From Geothrix terrae (lineage in GTDB: Bacteria > Acidobacteriota > Holophagae > Holophagales > Holophagaceae), in NCBI RefSeq assembly GCF_022808775.1, contig NZ_JAKZLA010000006.1:62001-126000 (forward strand): a stretch of DNA of 64,000 nucleotides, written 5' to 3'. Both the position numbers and the translations under genes were made by a program. The notes beneath the pieces were generated by a model. That model did not search any database. It was not told where the DNA came from and saw nothing but the letters and a program-made list of their open reading frames with translations. This document shows, piece after piece, positions 7,616 to 15,424 of the stretch. Numbering within the stretch: position 1 is the stretch's first letter; each line of letters begins with the position of its first letter.

Positions 7616-9337
7616 ATGAAAGTCATCGTCGCCAAGACCGCAGGGTTCTGCTGGGGAGTGAAGCGCGCCATGGACGCGGTGCTGGAGGCCTCCGTGCGCA
7701 ACGACGGCCGCAGTGTGCAGACCCTGGGCCCGCTCATCCACAATCCCCAGGCCCTGGAGCTCATCGGCCGGCGCGGCGTGGGGGTGGCCGAAGCGCCGGA
7801 GAAGGTGCAGAACGGCACGGTGGTGATCCGGGCCCACGGCATTCCCATCCAGGATCTGCGTGGCCTGAAGGAGCGGCAGAAGAAGGGCGAGCTCAAGATC
7901 GTGAACGCCACCTGTCCCGAAGTGGCCAAGGTCCACCACAAGATCAAGAAGTGGAGCCCCAAGGGCTACTTCACGGTGATCCTGGGCAGCCACGGCCATG
8001 CGGAGAGCGTGGCCCACCGCAGCTTCGCGGAGAACGGTTCGGTGATCGTCTCGAACATGGCGGAGGCGGAAGCCCTCACGGACGAACAGCTGAAGAAGGT
8101 CCTGGTGGTGGCCCAGACCACCTTCACGGTGAAGGACTATCACGCCATCACGGACTACCTCCGCGCCCGCGCGGTGGACGCGGTCTTCGAGAACACCATC
8201 TGCGAAGACACCTGGATGCGCCAGGACGAGGCCCGGGAACTGGCCCGCACCGTGGATACCGTCATCGTCGTGGGCGGCAAGACCTCCAGCAACACCAAGC
8301 ACCTGGCCGAGCTGGCCCACCACTACGGCAAGCCCGTGCAGTACGTGGAGACGGCCATGGAGCTGGATCTGGGCGCCTTCACAGGCCGCGAGACCGTGGG
8401 CGTGCTGGCGGGCGCATCCACCCCCACCTGGCTGGTGGACGAGGTGGTGGATGTGCTGGAGCAGCTGGGGGACGGCCCGAGCCGCTGGCGCAGCTTCCTC
8501 CAGGCGACCTTCGGCAGTTCCTCGCTGATGGCGGTGGGCGCGGCGCTCATGACCCTCGGTGTCCACAGGTGGCTGGACCTGCGCATGGGCTGGCGCTACC
8601 CGCTCCTGACGGGAACCTACGTGTTGGCCATGTACCTGCTGACGCCGTTCCTGGACCCCCTGGGTCTGGGCGTCAAGGGGCCCGCGCGGGCCCGGTTCCT
8701 GGAGCGCAACCGCAGGGTCCTCGTGGCCCTGGGGGTGGTGGCGCTGCTTCTTACCCTGGGGCTCGCGGCGAGCCTGGGGCCGAAGGCCCTGGCCGTGGCG
8801 GCGGCCGCGTCTCTGGTGGGCGCGGGCTACAAGCGGCGCTTCCAAGTCGGTGGGTGGGTCCTCAGCCTCAGGAAGGTCCCCGGCTCCAAGGATGTGGTGG
8901 TGGCCCTGGCCCTGGCCACGGTGGCCGTCATCATGCCGGTCTGGCAGGAGGGCCGGGCCTGGGACCTCCGCGCCTTCGCGGCCATGTTCCTGGTGGGGGT
9001 GCTCACCTTCGTCCGGACGGTCATCTACGAAATCCGGGACATGCAGAACGATCAGATCGTGGGGAAGGAGACCTTGCCCATCTTCATGGGCAAGTCCGCC
9101 ACCAAGGCTGTGCTGGTGGGCCTCCTCGGCACGCTGCTGGCAGGCACCCTCTGGCTCACCTTCGAGAACCGCCAGCATGGGCATCCCCTGGCCGTGGCCC
9201 TGGTGCTGGTGGCCTGCGCGGCCTACCCGGTGCTCTACCTGTGGCTCTACCACGAGCGCTTCACGGCGGGGAAGCACCGCTTCGAGCTCAGCGTGGACCT
9301 GAGCTTCTGGATGGTGGGGCTGCTGGCCATCGTGTAG
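7616..9337 (+). CDS. ispH: IspH (HMBPP reductase) fused to a UbiA-type prenyltransferase domain
   Basis: 573 residues in one frame. Residues 1-285 are IspH, the last step of the MEP isoprenoid pathway (HMBPP to IPP and DMAPP). The three [4Fe-4S] cysteines are Cys12 (AGFCWG), Cys100 (NATCPEVAKVH) and Cys196 (NTICEDTWMRQ). Active-site His128/Glu130 (GHAE), the Thr pair in AQTTF and SSNT (224-227) are intact. Residues about 295-573 are a hydrophobic UbiA-like domain with some eight helices. The second aspartate motif is present (Asp475 and Asp479 in IRDMQND, followed by GKETLPIFMGK). The first Asp-rich motif expected near 340-365 is degenerate (FLDPLGLGVKGPARARF). UbiA proteins prenylate quinone or lipid precursors, so the fusion may join prenyl-unit supply to prenyl transfer; this is inference. 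Confidence 0.88.
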   Translation: MKVIVAKTAGFCWGVKRAMDAVLEASVRNDGRSVQTLGPLIHNPQALELIGRRGVGVAEAPEKVQNGTVVIRAHGIPIQDLRGLKERQKKGELKIVNATCPEVAKVHHKIKKWSPKGYFTVILGSHGHAESVAHRSFAENGSVIVSNMAEAEALTDEQLKKVLVVAQTTFTVKDYHAITDYLRARAVDAVFENTICEDTWMRQDEARELARTVDTVIVVGGKTSSNTKHLAELAHHYGKPVQYVETAMELDLGAFTGRETVGVLAGASTPTWLVDEVVDVLEQLGDGPSRWRSFLQATFGSSSLMAVGAALMTLGVHRWLDLRMGWRYPLLTGTYVLAMYLLTPFLDPLGLGVKGPARARFLERNRRVLVALGVVALLLTLGLAASLGPKALAVAAAASLVGAGYKRRFQVGGWVLSLRKVPGSKDVVVALALATVAVIMPVWQEGRAWDLRAFAAMFLVGVLTFVRTVIYEIRDMQNDQIVGKETLPIFMGKSATKAVLVGLLGTLLAGTLWLTFENRQHGHPLAVALVLVACAAYPVLYLWLYHERFTAGKHRFELSVDLSFWMVGLLAIV

Positions 9338-9395
9338 TTCTTGCCCTTTCATGGGGGACTGCTAGCCTTGGGGCACCTTTTCTAAGGAGAGCCCC

Positions 9396-9683
9396 ATGCG
9401 CATGAAGTCTCTCGCCGTCCTGTCGGCCACGGCCATTCTCGGCGCCGCCCTCGGCTGGGCCGCCGCGGCCGCCAGCTACCAGAAGACCGGCACCGTGAAG
9501 GAAGTGGCCCCAGACAGCTTCACCCTCGACCTCGGCAAGGAAGCCTGGCGCTTCTACACCGACGGTGGCACCGCCGGCAAGGAGGCCCTCAAGGTCGGCG
9601 ACAAGGTGACCGTCACCTACAAGCAGGTGGCCACGAAGATCGAGGCGAAGGGCGCCGCCAAGGCTCCTGCGAAGAAGAAGTAG
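9396..9683 (+). CDS. Small secreted protein with Lys/Ala-rich tail, function unknown
   Basis: 95 residues. MKSLAVLSATAILGAALGWA is a clear signal peptide. The mature part (about 70 residues) begins YQKTGTVKEVAPDSFTLDL and has the alternating pattern of a small beta-barrel (OB/SH3-like), with KVGDKVTVTYK near its end. The tail is KIEAKGAAKAPAKKK, a low-complexity basic stretch. The gene starts behind AAGGAGAGCCCC. The DNA encoding the tail is repeated downstream of the stop codon. The fold resembles small periplasmic proteins described only as hypothetical; I cannot assign a function. Confidence 0.65.
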   Translation: MRMKSLAVLSATAILGAALGWAAAAASYQKTGTVKEVAPDSFTLDLGKEAWRFYTDGGTAGKEALKVGDKVTVTYKQVATKIEAKGAAKAPAKKK

Positions 9684-9856
9684 TCGGTTCTTCGCACTGC
9701 CCACCTTCGAGGTCTCGCGTATGGCCGCAAGGCCATGCCGAGAAGATCGAGGCGAAGGCTGCGGCCAAGGCCCCCGCGAAGAAGAAGTAGTTCACGATGA
9801 GGAGTGTTGCCTCGGCGGTCTCGCGTATGGCCGCAGGTCATACCGAGAAGAAGTAG
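9635..9856 (+). repeat. Tandem 106-107 bp duplication of the preceding gene's 3' end
   Basis: The 48-base 3' coding end plus stop at 9635-9683 recurs at 9742-9790, still reading KIEAKAAAKAPAKKK-stop. A GAAGAAGTAG remnant recurs at 9847-9856. The spacer block GGTCTCGCGTATGGCCGCA occurs at 9711 and again at 9817. This gives two full periods of 106-107 bp and a truncated third. Downstream copies have no start codon or signal peptide, so they are not genes as they stand. Confidence 0.75.
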
Positions 9857-9878
9857 CAGTTCCGCCGCAGGCGGCAAC

Positions 9879-9912
9879 GGCAAAACGGGGCGCGTTCGCG
9901 CCCCGTTTTGCC
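9879..9912. terminator. Strong hairpin terminator
   Basis: GGCAAAACGGGGCG (9879-9892) pairs perfectly over 14 bp with CGCCCCGTTTTGCC (9899-9912) around the loop CGTTCG. The descending arm carries TTTT. It ends transcription from the small secreted-protein gene and separates it from the SDR starting at 9933. Confidence 0.8.
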
Positions 9913-9932
9913 ATGTATGGAAAGATGGCTGC

Positions 9933-10757
9933 ATGCGGAACTGGGTCCTCATCACGGGATGTTCGACGGGTATAGGGCGGGCGCTGGTGCCCCTCTGCCG
10001 CGCGGCGGGCTGGGGCGTGGTGGCCACAGCGCGGCGGGTGGAGGCCCTGGCGGACCTGCCCGCGGGCGAGGACCTGCGTGTGCTGCCGCTCGATGTGACC
10101 GATGGCGCGAGCGTTGCCGCAGCAGTCACCGCCTGTGGAGACCTGCCCCTCAAAGCCCTGGTGAACAACGCCGGCTACGGCCAGGTAGGGCCCCTTGAAC
10201 TTCTACGTCCGGAGGAACTCCGCGCGCAGTTCGAGACCAATGTCATCGGCCTCCACCACGTGACCACCGCCTTCCTGCCCCTGCTGCGCCGGGAGTCAGG
10301 GGCGCGGATCCTCCAGGTGGCCTCCATGCTGGGGCGCCTGTCCATCCCCCTGGCCGGGCCCTACAACGCCTCCAAGCATGCGGTGGTGGCCCTGGCGGAG
10401 AGCCTGCGCCTGGAGATCGGCGAGTCGGTGGCTGTGGTGCTGGTGGAACCCGGCGCCATCCGGACGGGGTTCAGGGAAACCCTGACCAAGGCCTGGGGCG
10501 ACCTGCCCGAGCGGGCCCGCGGCACCCGGTACGAGGCCATCCTCGCCCGCTACCTGGCGGTGCGGAAGCACCAGGGTGAGCGCTTCGCCATGGATGCCGA
10601 GCGCTGCGCCCGGAAGATTATGAAGGCCCTGGTGGCCGGGCGCCCCCCGCGGCGCGTGGTCATCGGCCGGGACGCTTTCTGGGTGGGCAAGCTGAAGGCC
10701 CTCCTACCCGCGGCCTGGTGGGAGGCGATCCTGCGCAGGGCCTACGGGCTGCGCTAA
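9933..10757 (+). CDS. Classical short-chain dehydrogenase/reductase
   Basis: A 274-residue NAD(P)-dependent oxidoreductase with a Rossmann fold. Visible motifs are TGCSTGIG (cofactor binding, about residues 8-15), LDVTD, NNAG (about 79-82) and the catalytic set S-x12-YNASKHA with the following PGAIRTGF loop. The C-terminal extension of about 70 residues (KALLPAAWWEAILRRAYGL) resembles the retinol-dehydrogenase-like SDR branch. The start at 9933 places the Rossmann strand at the N terminus; a longer in-frame reading would begin inside the upstream terminator and is rejected. It is convergent with the hydrolase gene, with a 4-base overlap. Substrate unknown. Confidence 0.85.
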   Translation: MRNWVLITGCSTGIGRALVPLCRAAGWGVVATARRVEALADLPAGEDLRVLPLDVTDGASVAAAVTACGDLPLKALVNNAGYGQVGPLELLRPEELRAQFETNVIGLHHVTTAFLPLLRRESGARILQVASMLGRLSIPLAGPYNASKHAVVALAESLRLEIGESVAVVLVEPGAIRTGFRETLTKAWGDLPERARGTRYEAILARYLAVRKHQGERFAMDAERCARKIMKALVAGRPPRRVVIGRDAFWVGKLKALLPAAWWEAILRRAYGLR

Positions 10758-11683
10758 GCCGTTCTGAGATCGCGGTGAAAGAGGTGCCATTCCAGGGCGC
10801 GGAGTCCGTCTCCATGGAAGGGAAGGATCGCGGCACTCACGCCTTGGCTCAGGAAGGCCACTGATCGCTCCACCACGGCGGCATCCCGGAGGATCCGGCG
10901 ATGACCCAGTCCCTCCGTGCTGTGGAGGTGTGCCGCGGGCCAGGCCGATACGATGGCCGCGCCGCTGGACCAGGGAACTTCCCGGTCCCCTCGGTCATGG
11001 ATCACCAGCAGCGGTGCGGAGAGTCGCGGCGCGAGGCTGCGCAGACGCACACGGGCCCAGGGGACGCCGAGGCGGGCCGCGAAGGCCTCGAAGGCGGCCG
11101 GGTGCTCTTTTTCAGGGACGCCGAGTGCCGAAAGGAGTCCACCGTAGAAGGGATCCGGCTCTGCGGGCGGCGCGATGAAGACCGCGAGCGGTACGCACGC
11201 GCCGCGATCCATGGCGATGGCCGCGCCGGCCGCGCCGAGCGAATGGGCCACGATTCCGTGGATGGGGCCGATCTCGTTGATCAGGGCCTCCACAGCCTGT
11301 GCCCAGATCAACGGCCCGGCCTGGCGGCCCTGGGAACGGCCATGGCCGGGCTGGTCAAAGCTGATGGCGGAGAAGCCCGCTTCCACCAGGGGATCGATGA
11401 AGGCGTGGAACTGGGCGCCGCGGCCCTCCCAGCCGTGGAGGAGCAGCACAGCCGGGCCTTCGCCCCAGGCGTGCGCTTGCAGGCGCAGACCATTCGATTG
11501 GACCTGGAAGGCACGGCCCCGGCGAAGGGCGGCCAACTCCGGCTCCGGCTCCCGGTGCCGGCGGGGCGTGCAGAAGAGCCGCTCGGCCCAGCGAAGCGCA
11601 AGATCGGGCGATGCGGCCCGCAGCACCAGGAAACCGAGCCGCAGCGCGCGGAACTTGAAGGGAAGGGCGGATCTCCGGTTCAT
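10754..11683 (-). CDS. Alpha/beta hydrolase
   Basis: 309 residues. The alpha/beta hydrolase core begins near residue 75: LLLHGWEGRGAQFH (oxyanion loop), SFDQPGHGRSQG, then the nucleophile elbow AHSLGAAGA with the catalytic Ser. LLVIHDRGDREVPW holds the acid Asp and GLGHRRIL the catalytic His. The start at 11683 is preceded by GAGGA and lies 7 bases after the tetR stop; the longer frame would read through tetR. Co-transcription with tetR suggests that the repressor controls this hydrolase, perhaps in response to its ester, lipid or xenobiotic substrate. Specificity is unknown. Confidence 0.85.
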   Translation of the reverse strand: MNRRSALPFKFRALRLGFLVLRAASPDLALRWAERLFCTPRRHREPEPELAALRRGRAFQVQSNGLRLQAHAWGEGPAVLLLHGWEGRGAQFHAFIDPLVEAGFSAISFDQPGHGRSQGRQAGPLIWAQAVEALINEIGPIHGIVAHSLGAAGAAIAMDRGACVPLAVFIAPPAEPDPFYGGLLSALGVPEKEHPAAFEAFAARLGVPWARVRLRSLAPRLSAPLLVIHDRGDREVPWSSGAAIVSAWPAAHLHSTEGLGHRRILRDAAVVERSVAFLSQGVSAAILPFHGDGLRALEWHLFHRDLRTA

Positions 11684-11690
11684 GGCGTCC

Positions 11691-12365
11691 TCACAGCGGT
11701 GAGAAGCGCGCGCCGGGCGCGCTGAAGGTCTTGAGCCGCTCCTTGATGGCGCGGCGCGCCATGGCGAAGGTGCGGTGATCCCGGTGGAGCTGATAAGTTC
11801 CGTTGGCGCCCATCGACAGCGCATCGAACTCGAAGGCCAACTGCTCCGGATCCGCGCCGCGGGACAGCTCGCCCGTGTCCTTGGCTTCCCGTACCAGGCG
11901 GGCGAGGGAACCCATCCAGTCCATCATGCAGGCTGCCACGAGGTCCCTGACTGGACCGGGGCGGCCGTCGAATTCCACTGACACCTCGGCGAAGAAGCAT
12001 CCGCCGCGGAACATCTCGCGCTCGGCGTAGTCCAGCCAGGCCGCGAGGACGGCACAGAGGCGCCTGAGGCCCCGAGGCGCCTTGAGCGCAGGCAGAAGGA
12101 CCCGTTCCTGGAAAGCCGCCCTGGCTGCCTGGACAGTGGCCAGCTGGAGTTCCTCCTTGGATCCGAAATGGGCGAAGAGGCCGCTCTTGCTCATGCCCGT
12201 CGCCGCCGCAAGGGAGCCGATGGTGAGCCCTTCCAGTCCGTTCACGGAGGCCAGGTCCATGGCCTCATGCAGGATGGCCTGCCGGGTGAGGGTGCCCTTC
12301 CCTAAGGCGAGGGGGATGGCAGGGCTGGCGTTTGAGGCGGGCATGGGAAGCTCCCGATCGGTCAT
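11691..12365 (-). CDS. TetR-family transcriptional repressor
   Basis: 224 residues. The N-terminal helix-turn-helix reads ILHEAMDLASVNGLEGLTIG then SLAAATGMSKSGLFAHFGSK (about residues 31-70), the canonical TetR DNA-binding signature. The C-terminal ligand domain includes FRGGCFFAEVSVEFDGRPGP and a MGANGTYQLHRD segment, seen in TetR proteins often paired with lipid or hydrolase genes. It is the first gene of a two-gene operon with the alpha/beta hydrolase. A perfect palindrome lies 10 bases upstream of its start, strongly suggesting autoregulation. Confidence 0.9.
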   Translation of the reverse strand: MTDRELPMPASNASPAIPLALGKGTLTRQAILHEAMDLASVNGLEGLTIGSLAAATGMSKSGLFAHFGSKEELQLATVQAARAAFQERVLLPALKAPRGLRRLCAVLAAWLDYAEREMFRGGCFFAEVSVEFDGRPGPVRDLVAACMMDWMGSLARLVREAKDTGELSRGADPEQLAFEFDALSMGANGTYQLHRDHRTFAMARRAIKERLKTFSAPGARFSPL

Positions 12366-12374
12366 CCAAAAATA

Positions 12375-12386
12375 GAACGATCGTTC
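12375..12386. promoter_or_regulatory. Palindromic TetR operator candidate
   Basis: GAACGATCGTTC is a perfect 12-bp palindrome 10 bases upstream of the tetR start codon, in the intergenic space shared with the divergent polA. Palindromes of the form GAACGnnCGTTC are common TetR-family sites, so this is the likely autoregulatory operator. Confidence 0.65.
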
Positions 12387-12470
12387 GTGCTGTCAAGAGG
12401 CTATCCAAACAGCCCGAGGAGGGGGGACCTGGGCACGCTTGAACGAGGTGGGTTCTGAGACACTGGAGGC

Positions 12471-15269
12471 ATGTCCGAAGACCGCCTGTATCTCATCGAC
12501 ACCTTCGCCTTCATCTTTCGAAGCTACTTCGCCAACCCCCGGCTGAAGAACGGCGCCGCCTACACCTTCACGAGGCTGGTGCTCCAGCTGCTGGAGAAGC
12601 ACCAGCCCACGCACATCGCCTGCGTGTTCGACATGCCGGGGCCCACGTTCCGGCACGAGATCTACCCCGAATACAAGGCGAACCGTGCCGAGATGCCCGA
12701 GGACCTGCGGCCCCAGATCCCCATGATCCGCCAGCTGGTGGAGGCCCTCTCCATCCCCATCGTGGAACTCTCTGGATACGAGGCCGACGACGTCATGGGC
12801 ACCCTGGCCCGGGAATCCGCCGCCCACGGCCTGCCGGCCGTCATCGTGAGCCCGGATAAGGACCTGCTCCAGCTGGTGGACGACAGCCTGAAGATCCAGG
12901 TGCTGAACACCAAAGATGGGGAGATCTGGCACGACCGCGAGGGCGTGAAGGCCCGCATGGGCGTGTGGCCCGAGCAGGTGGTGGACTTCCTCAGCCTGGT
13001 GGGCGACGCCTCCGACAACGTGAAGGGCGTGCCCGGCATCGGCGAGAAGGGCGCAGCCCTGCTGCTGGAGAAGCACGGCAGCCTGGAGGGCGTGATCGCC
13101 GCCAAGGCCGACCTCAAGCCCAAGCAGAGGGAGGGTCTGGAGGCCGCCGCCGAGTGGCTGGACCTCACCAAGCGCCTGGTCACGGTGGTGACCGACCTCG
13201 ACCTGCCCCTGCATCCGAAGGATCTTGTCTACTCCGGCGTGGACGAAGCCAGGGCCCGGGAGACCTTCAAGGCCCTGGGCTTCCAGACCCTCACCAAGGA
13301 GTTCACGCAGAGCGCCCAGGAGGCGGGCAGCGCCCGGAAGTACCGGGCCGCGGCCACCGTGGCGGATCTGGAAGCCGCCGTGGCCGCCTGCCGCGCCGCG
13401 GGCCGCTTCGGCCTCGACACGGAGACCACCAGCATCGATCCCACGCGGGGGCACATCGTGGGCCTCAGCCTGGCCTGGACGGCCAACGAGGGGCTCTACG
13501 TGCCCCTGGCTCACCTGAAGCCGGCCACCGCGGATATGGAGGGCTCCCTGCCGGGGCTCCTGCCGGACTCGGGCCTGCCCGCGTCCCTGCTGGACCTGCG
13601 GGGAGATGCCGTGACCTTCTTCGGCGAGCTGGCGCCCCACCTCGATCCCCGGAACGTGCCTTTCGCAGAGGCCCGGCGCATCCTCGCTCCACTGCTGGCG
13701 GATCCCGCCGTGGGCAAGTGCGGCCAGAACCTCAAGTACGACCTGCAGGTGCTGGCCCGCCACGGCCTGCCGGTGGCCGGGCTGGCCGACGACAGCATGG
13801 TGCTGAGCTTCCTGCTGGACAGCGGCGTGCGCCACAACCTGGATGATCTCTCCGTGCGCCACCTGGACGTGAAGCCCATCGCCTTCGAGGAGGTGGTGGG
13901 GAAGGGCAAGGCCCAGAAGCGCTTCGACGAGGCCGTGTTCGAGCAGGCCGTGCAGTACGCCGCCGAGGATGCGGACTTGGCCCTCCAGCTCTGCGACAAG
14001 CTGCGGGCCCGGCTCACGGACGAGCGGCTGAAGCGGCTCTACGAGGAGGTGGACCTGCCCCTGGTGGACGTGCTCGCCGCGCTGGAGGGCCATGGCGTCA
14101 GGCTCGATCTGGACGTCCTCTCCCAGATCGCCGTGCGCATGAACGGAGAGCGGAAGCGCGCGGAAGCCCGTGTCCTCGAGCTGGCTGGCGAGCCCTTCAA
14201 CCTCAACAGCCCCACCCAGCTGGGCGGCATCCTCTTCGGCAAGCTGGGCTTCAAGCCAGTGAAGTACACCGGCAAGACCAAGGCGCCCAGCACGGACGAG
14301 GACGTGCTCCAGGAGCTGGCGGAGAAGCAGGGCGCGGAGATCGCGCAGGAGCTGCTGCGCCACCGCCAGATGGTGAAGCTGCTGGGCACCTATGTGGAGG
14401 CGCTGCCCCAGATGGTGAACCCCGTCACGGGCCGGGTGCACACGCGGTTGCACCAGGCGGCCGTGGCCTCGGGGCGGCTGGCCTCCAGCGATCCCAACCT
14501 CCAGAACATCCCCGTCCGCACCGAGGAGGGCCGCGCCATCCGGGGCGCCTTCGTGCCCGGGCCCGGCTGGGTGCTGCTGGACGCGGACTACAGCCAGATC
14601 GAGCTGCGCGTGGTGGCGGCCCTGGCCGAGGATCCGGTCCTGCTGGGGGCCTTCGCGGCCGGCGAGGATATCCACCGCCGCACGGCTTCGGAGGTCTTTG
14701 GCGTGCCCATGGACCAGGTCACCTCCGACCAGCGCAGCGCCTCCAAGGCCGTCAACTTCGGCCTGCTCTACGGCCAGGGGGCCTTCGCCCTCGCCGCCAA
14801 CATCGGGGTCAGCCAGAAGGAGGCCAAAGCCTTCATCGAGCGCTACTTCGAGCGCATGCCGAAGGTGGCCGCCTGGATCGAGCACGCCAAGGAGCGCGCC
14901 CTGGCCGAGGGCTTGGTGCGCACCCACTGGGGCCGCATCCGGCGCATCCCCGAGCTGGAGAGCCCCAACAAGCAGTTCCAGGCCCAGGGCCTGCGCGAGG
15001 CCGTGAACACCATCGTCCAGGGCACCGCCGCCGACCTCATGCGCCGGGCCATGGTCCGCCTGCACCGCAGCCTGAAGGCCTCGGGCCTCCAGGCGCGCCT
15101 GCTGCTCCAAGTCCACGACGAGCTGCTCCTGGAAGCGCCGCCGGAGGAGGTGGAGCGTGCCTCGGCCCTGCTGAAGGAGGCCATGGAAGGGGCGGACGAC
15201 CTGGGTCCCCTGGGCGTGAAGCTGGCGGCGGAGGTCCGGACCGGCGACAGCTGGCTGGCTGCCAAGTAG
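12471..15269 (+). CDS. polA: DNA polymerase I
   Basis: 932 residues with all three activities. The N-terminal 5'-3' exonuclease domain begins LYLIDTFAFIFRSYFA and includes GYEADDVMGTLA and a GVPGIGEKGA helix-hairpin-helix. The 3'-5' exonuclease domain keeps its metal ligands (FGLDTETTSID, GQNLKYDLQVL, YAAEDADLAL), so proofreading is probably active, unlike in many family A enzymes. The polymerase has motif A DADYSQIELR, motif B SASKAVNFGLLYG and motif C QVHDELLLE. Length matches the E. coli enzyme (928). It is monocistronic and divergent from tetR. Confidence 0.97.
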   Translation: MSEDRLYLIDTFAFIFRSYFANPRLKNGAAYTFTRLVLQLLEKHQPTHIACVFDMPGPTFRHEIYPEYKANRAEMPEDLRPQIPMIRQLVEALSIPIVELSGYEADDVMGTLARESAAHGLPAVIVSPDKDLLQLVDDSLKIQVLNTKDGEIWHDREGVKARMGVWPEQVVDFLSLVGDASDNVKGVPGIGEKGAALLLEKHGSLEGVIAAKADLKPKQREGLEAAAEWLDLTKRLVTVVTDLDLPLHPKDLVYSGVDEARARETFKALGFQTLTKEFTQSAQEAGSARKYRAAATVADLEAAVAACRAAGRFGLDTETTSIDPTRGHIVGLSLAWTANEGLYVPLAHLKPATADMEGSLPGLLPDSGLPASLLDLRGDAVTFFGELAPHLDPRNVPFAEARRILAPLLADPAVGKCGQNLKYDLQVLARHGLPVAGLADDSMVLSFLLDSGVRHNLDDLSVRHLDVKPIAFEEVVGKGKAQKRFDEAVFEQAVQYAAEDADLALQLCDKLRARLTDERLKRLYEEVDLPLVDVLAALEGHGVRLDLDVLSQIAVRMNGERKRAEARVLELAGEPFNLNSPTQLGGILFGKLGFKPVKYTGKTKAPSTDEDVLQELAEKQGAEIAQELLRHRQMVKLLGTYVEALPQMVNPVTGRVHTRLHQAAVASGRLASSDPNLQNIPVRTEEGRAIRGAFVPGPGWVLLDADYSQIELRVVAALAEDPVLLGAFAAGEDIHRRTASEVFGVPMDQVTSDQRSASKAVNFGLLYGQGAFALAANIGVSQKEAKAFIERYFERMPKVAAWIEHAKERALAEGLVRTHWGRIRRIPELESPNKQFQAQGLREAVNTIVQGTAADLMRRAMVRLHRSLKASGLQARLLLQVHDELLLEAPPEEVERASALLKEAMEGADDLGPLGVKLAAEVRTGDSWLAAK

Positions 15270-15294
15270 TTTTTGACGATCTGTAGGTCCGGAG

Positions 15295-15317
15295 AGCCGA
15301 AACGCACGTTTTCGGCT
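15295..15317 (+). terminator. Hairpin after polA
   Basis: AGCCGAAA (15295-15302) pairs with TTTCGGCT (15310-15317) around a 7-base loop, 25 bases after the polA stop. TTTTT precedes the stem rather than following it, so intrinsic termination is only possible, not certain. Confidence 0.4.
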
Positions 15318-15424
15318 GGATTTGTGATGGCCGCCCGGGCCCGAAGTTAACGGGGAGGTCATGATTGGGCGTTCCCGGCGCAGCCTGTGCCGTACCCGCA
15401 GACCCCTTGCGAAGGAGCCTGATC

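Noticed and set aside
9721-9975. An 84-codon frame spanning the duplicated tail and terminator
   Set aside because: It crosses the strong hairpin at 9879-9912 and the SDR start, and no part resembles a protein.
12393-15362. A 989-codon open frame on the reverse strand across polA
   Set aside because: Its translation is low-complexity (His/Gly/Glu/Leu-rich), with no domains, and polA on the other strand is complete with every motif. High GC produces such long antisense frames throughout this window.
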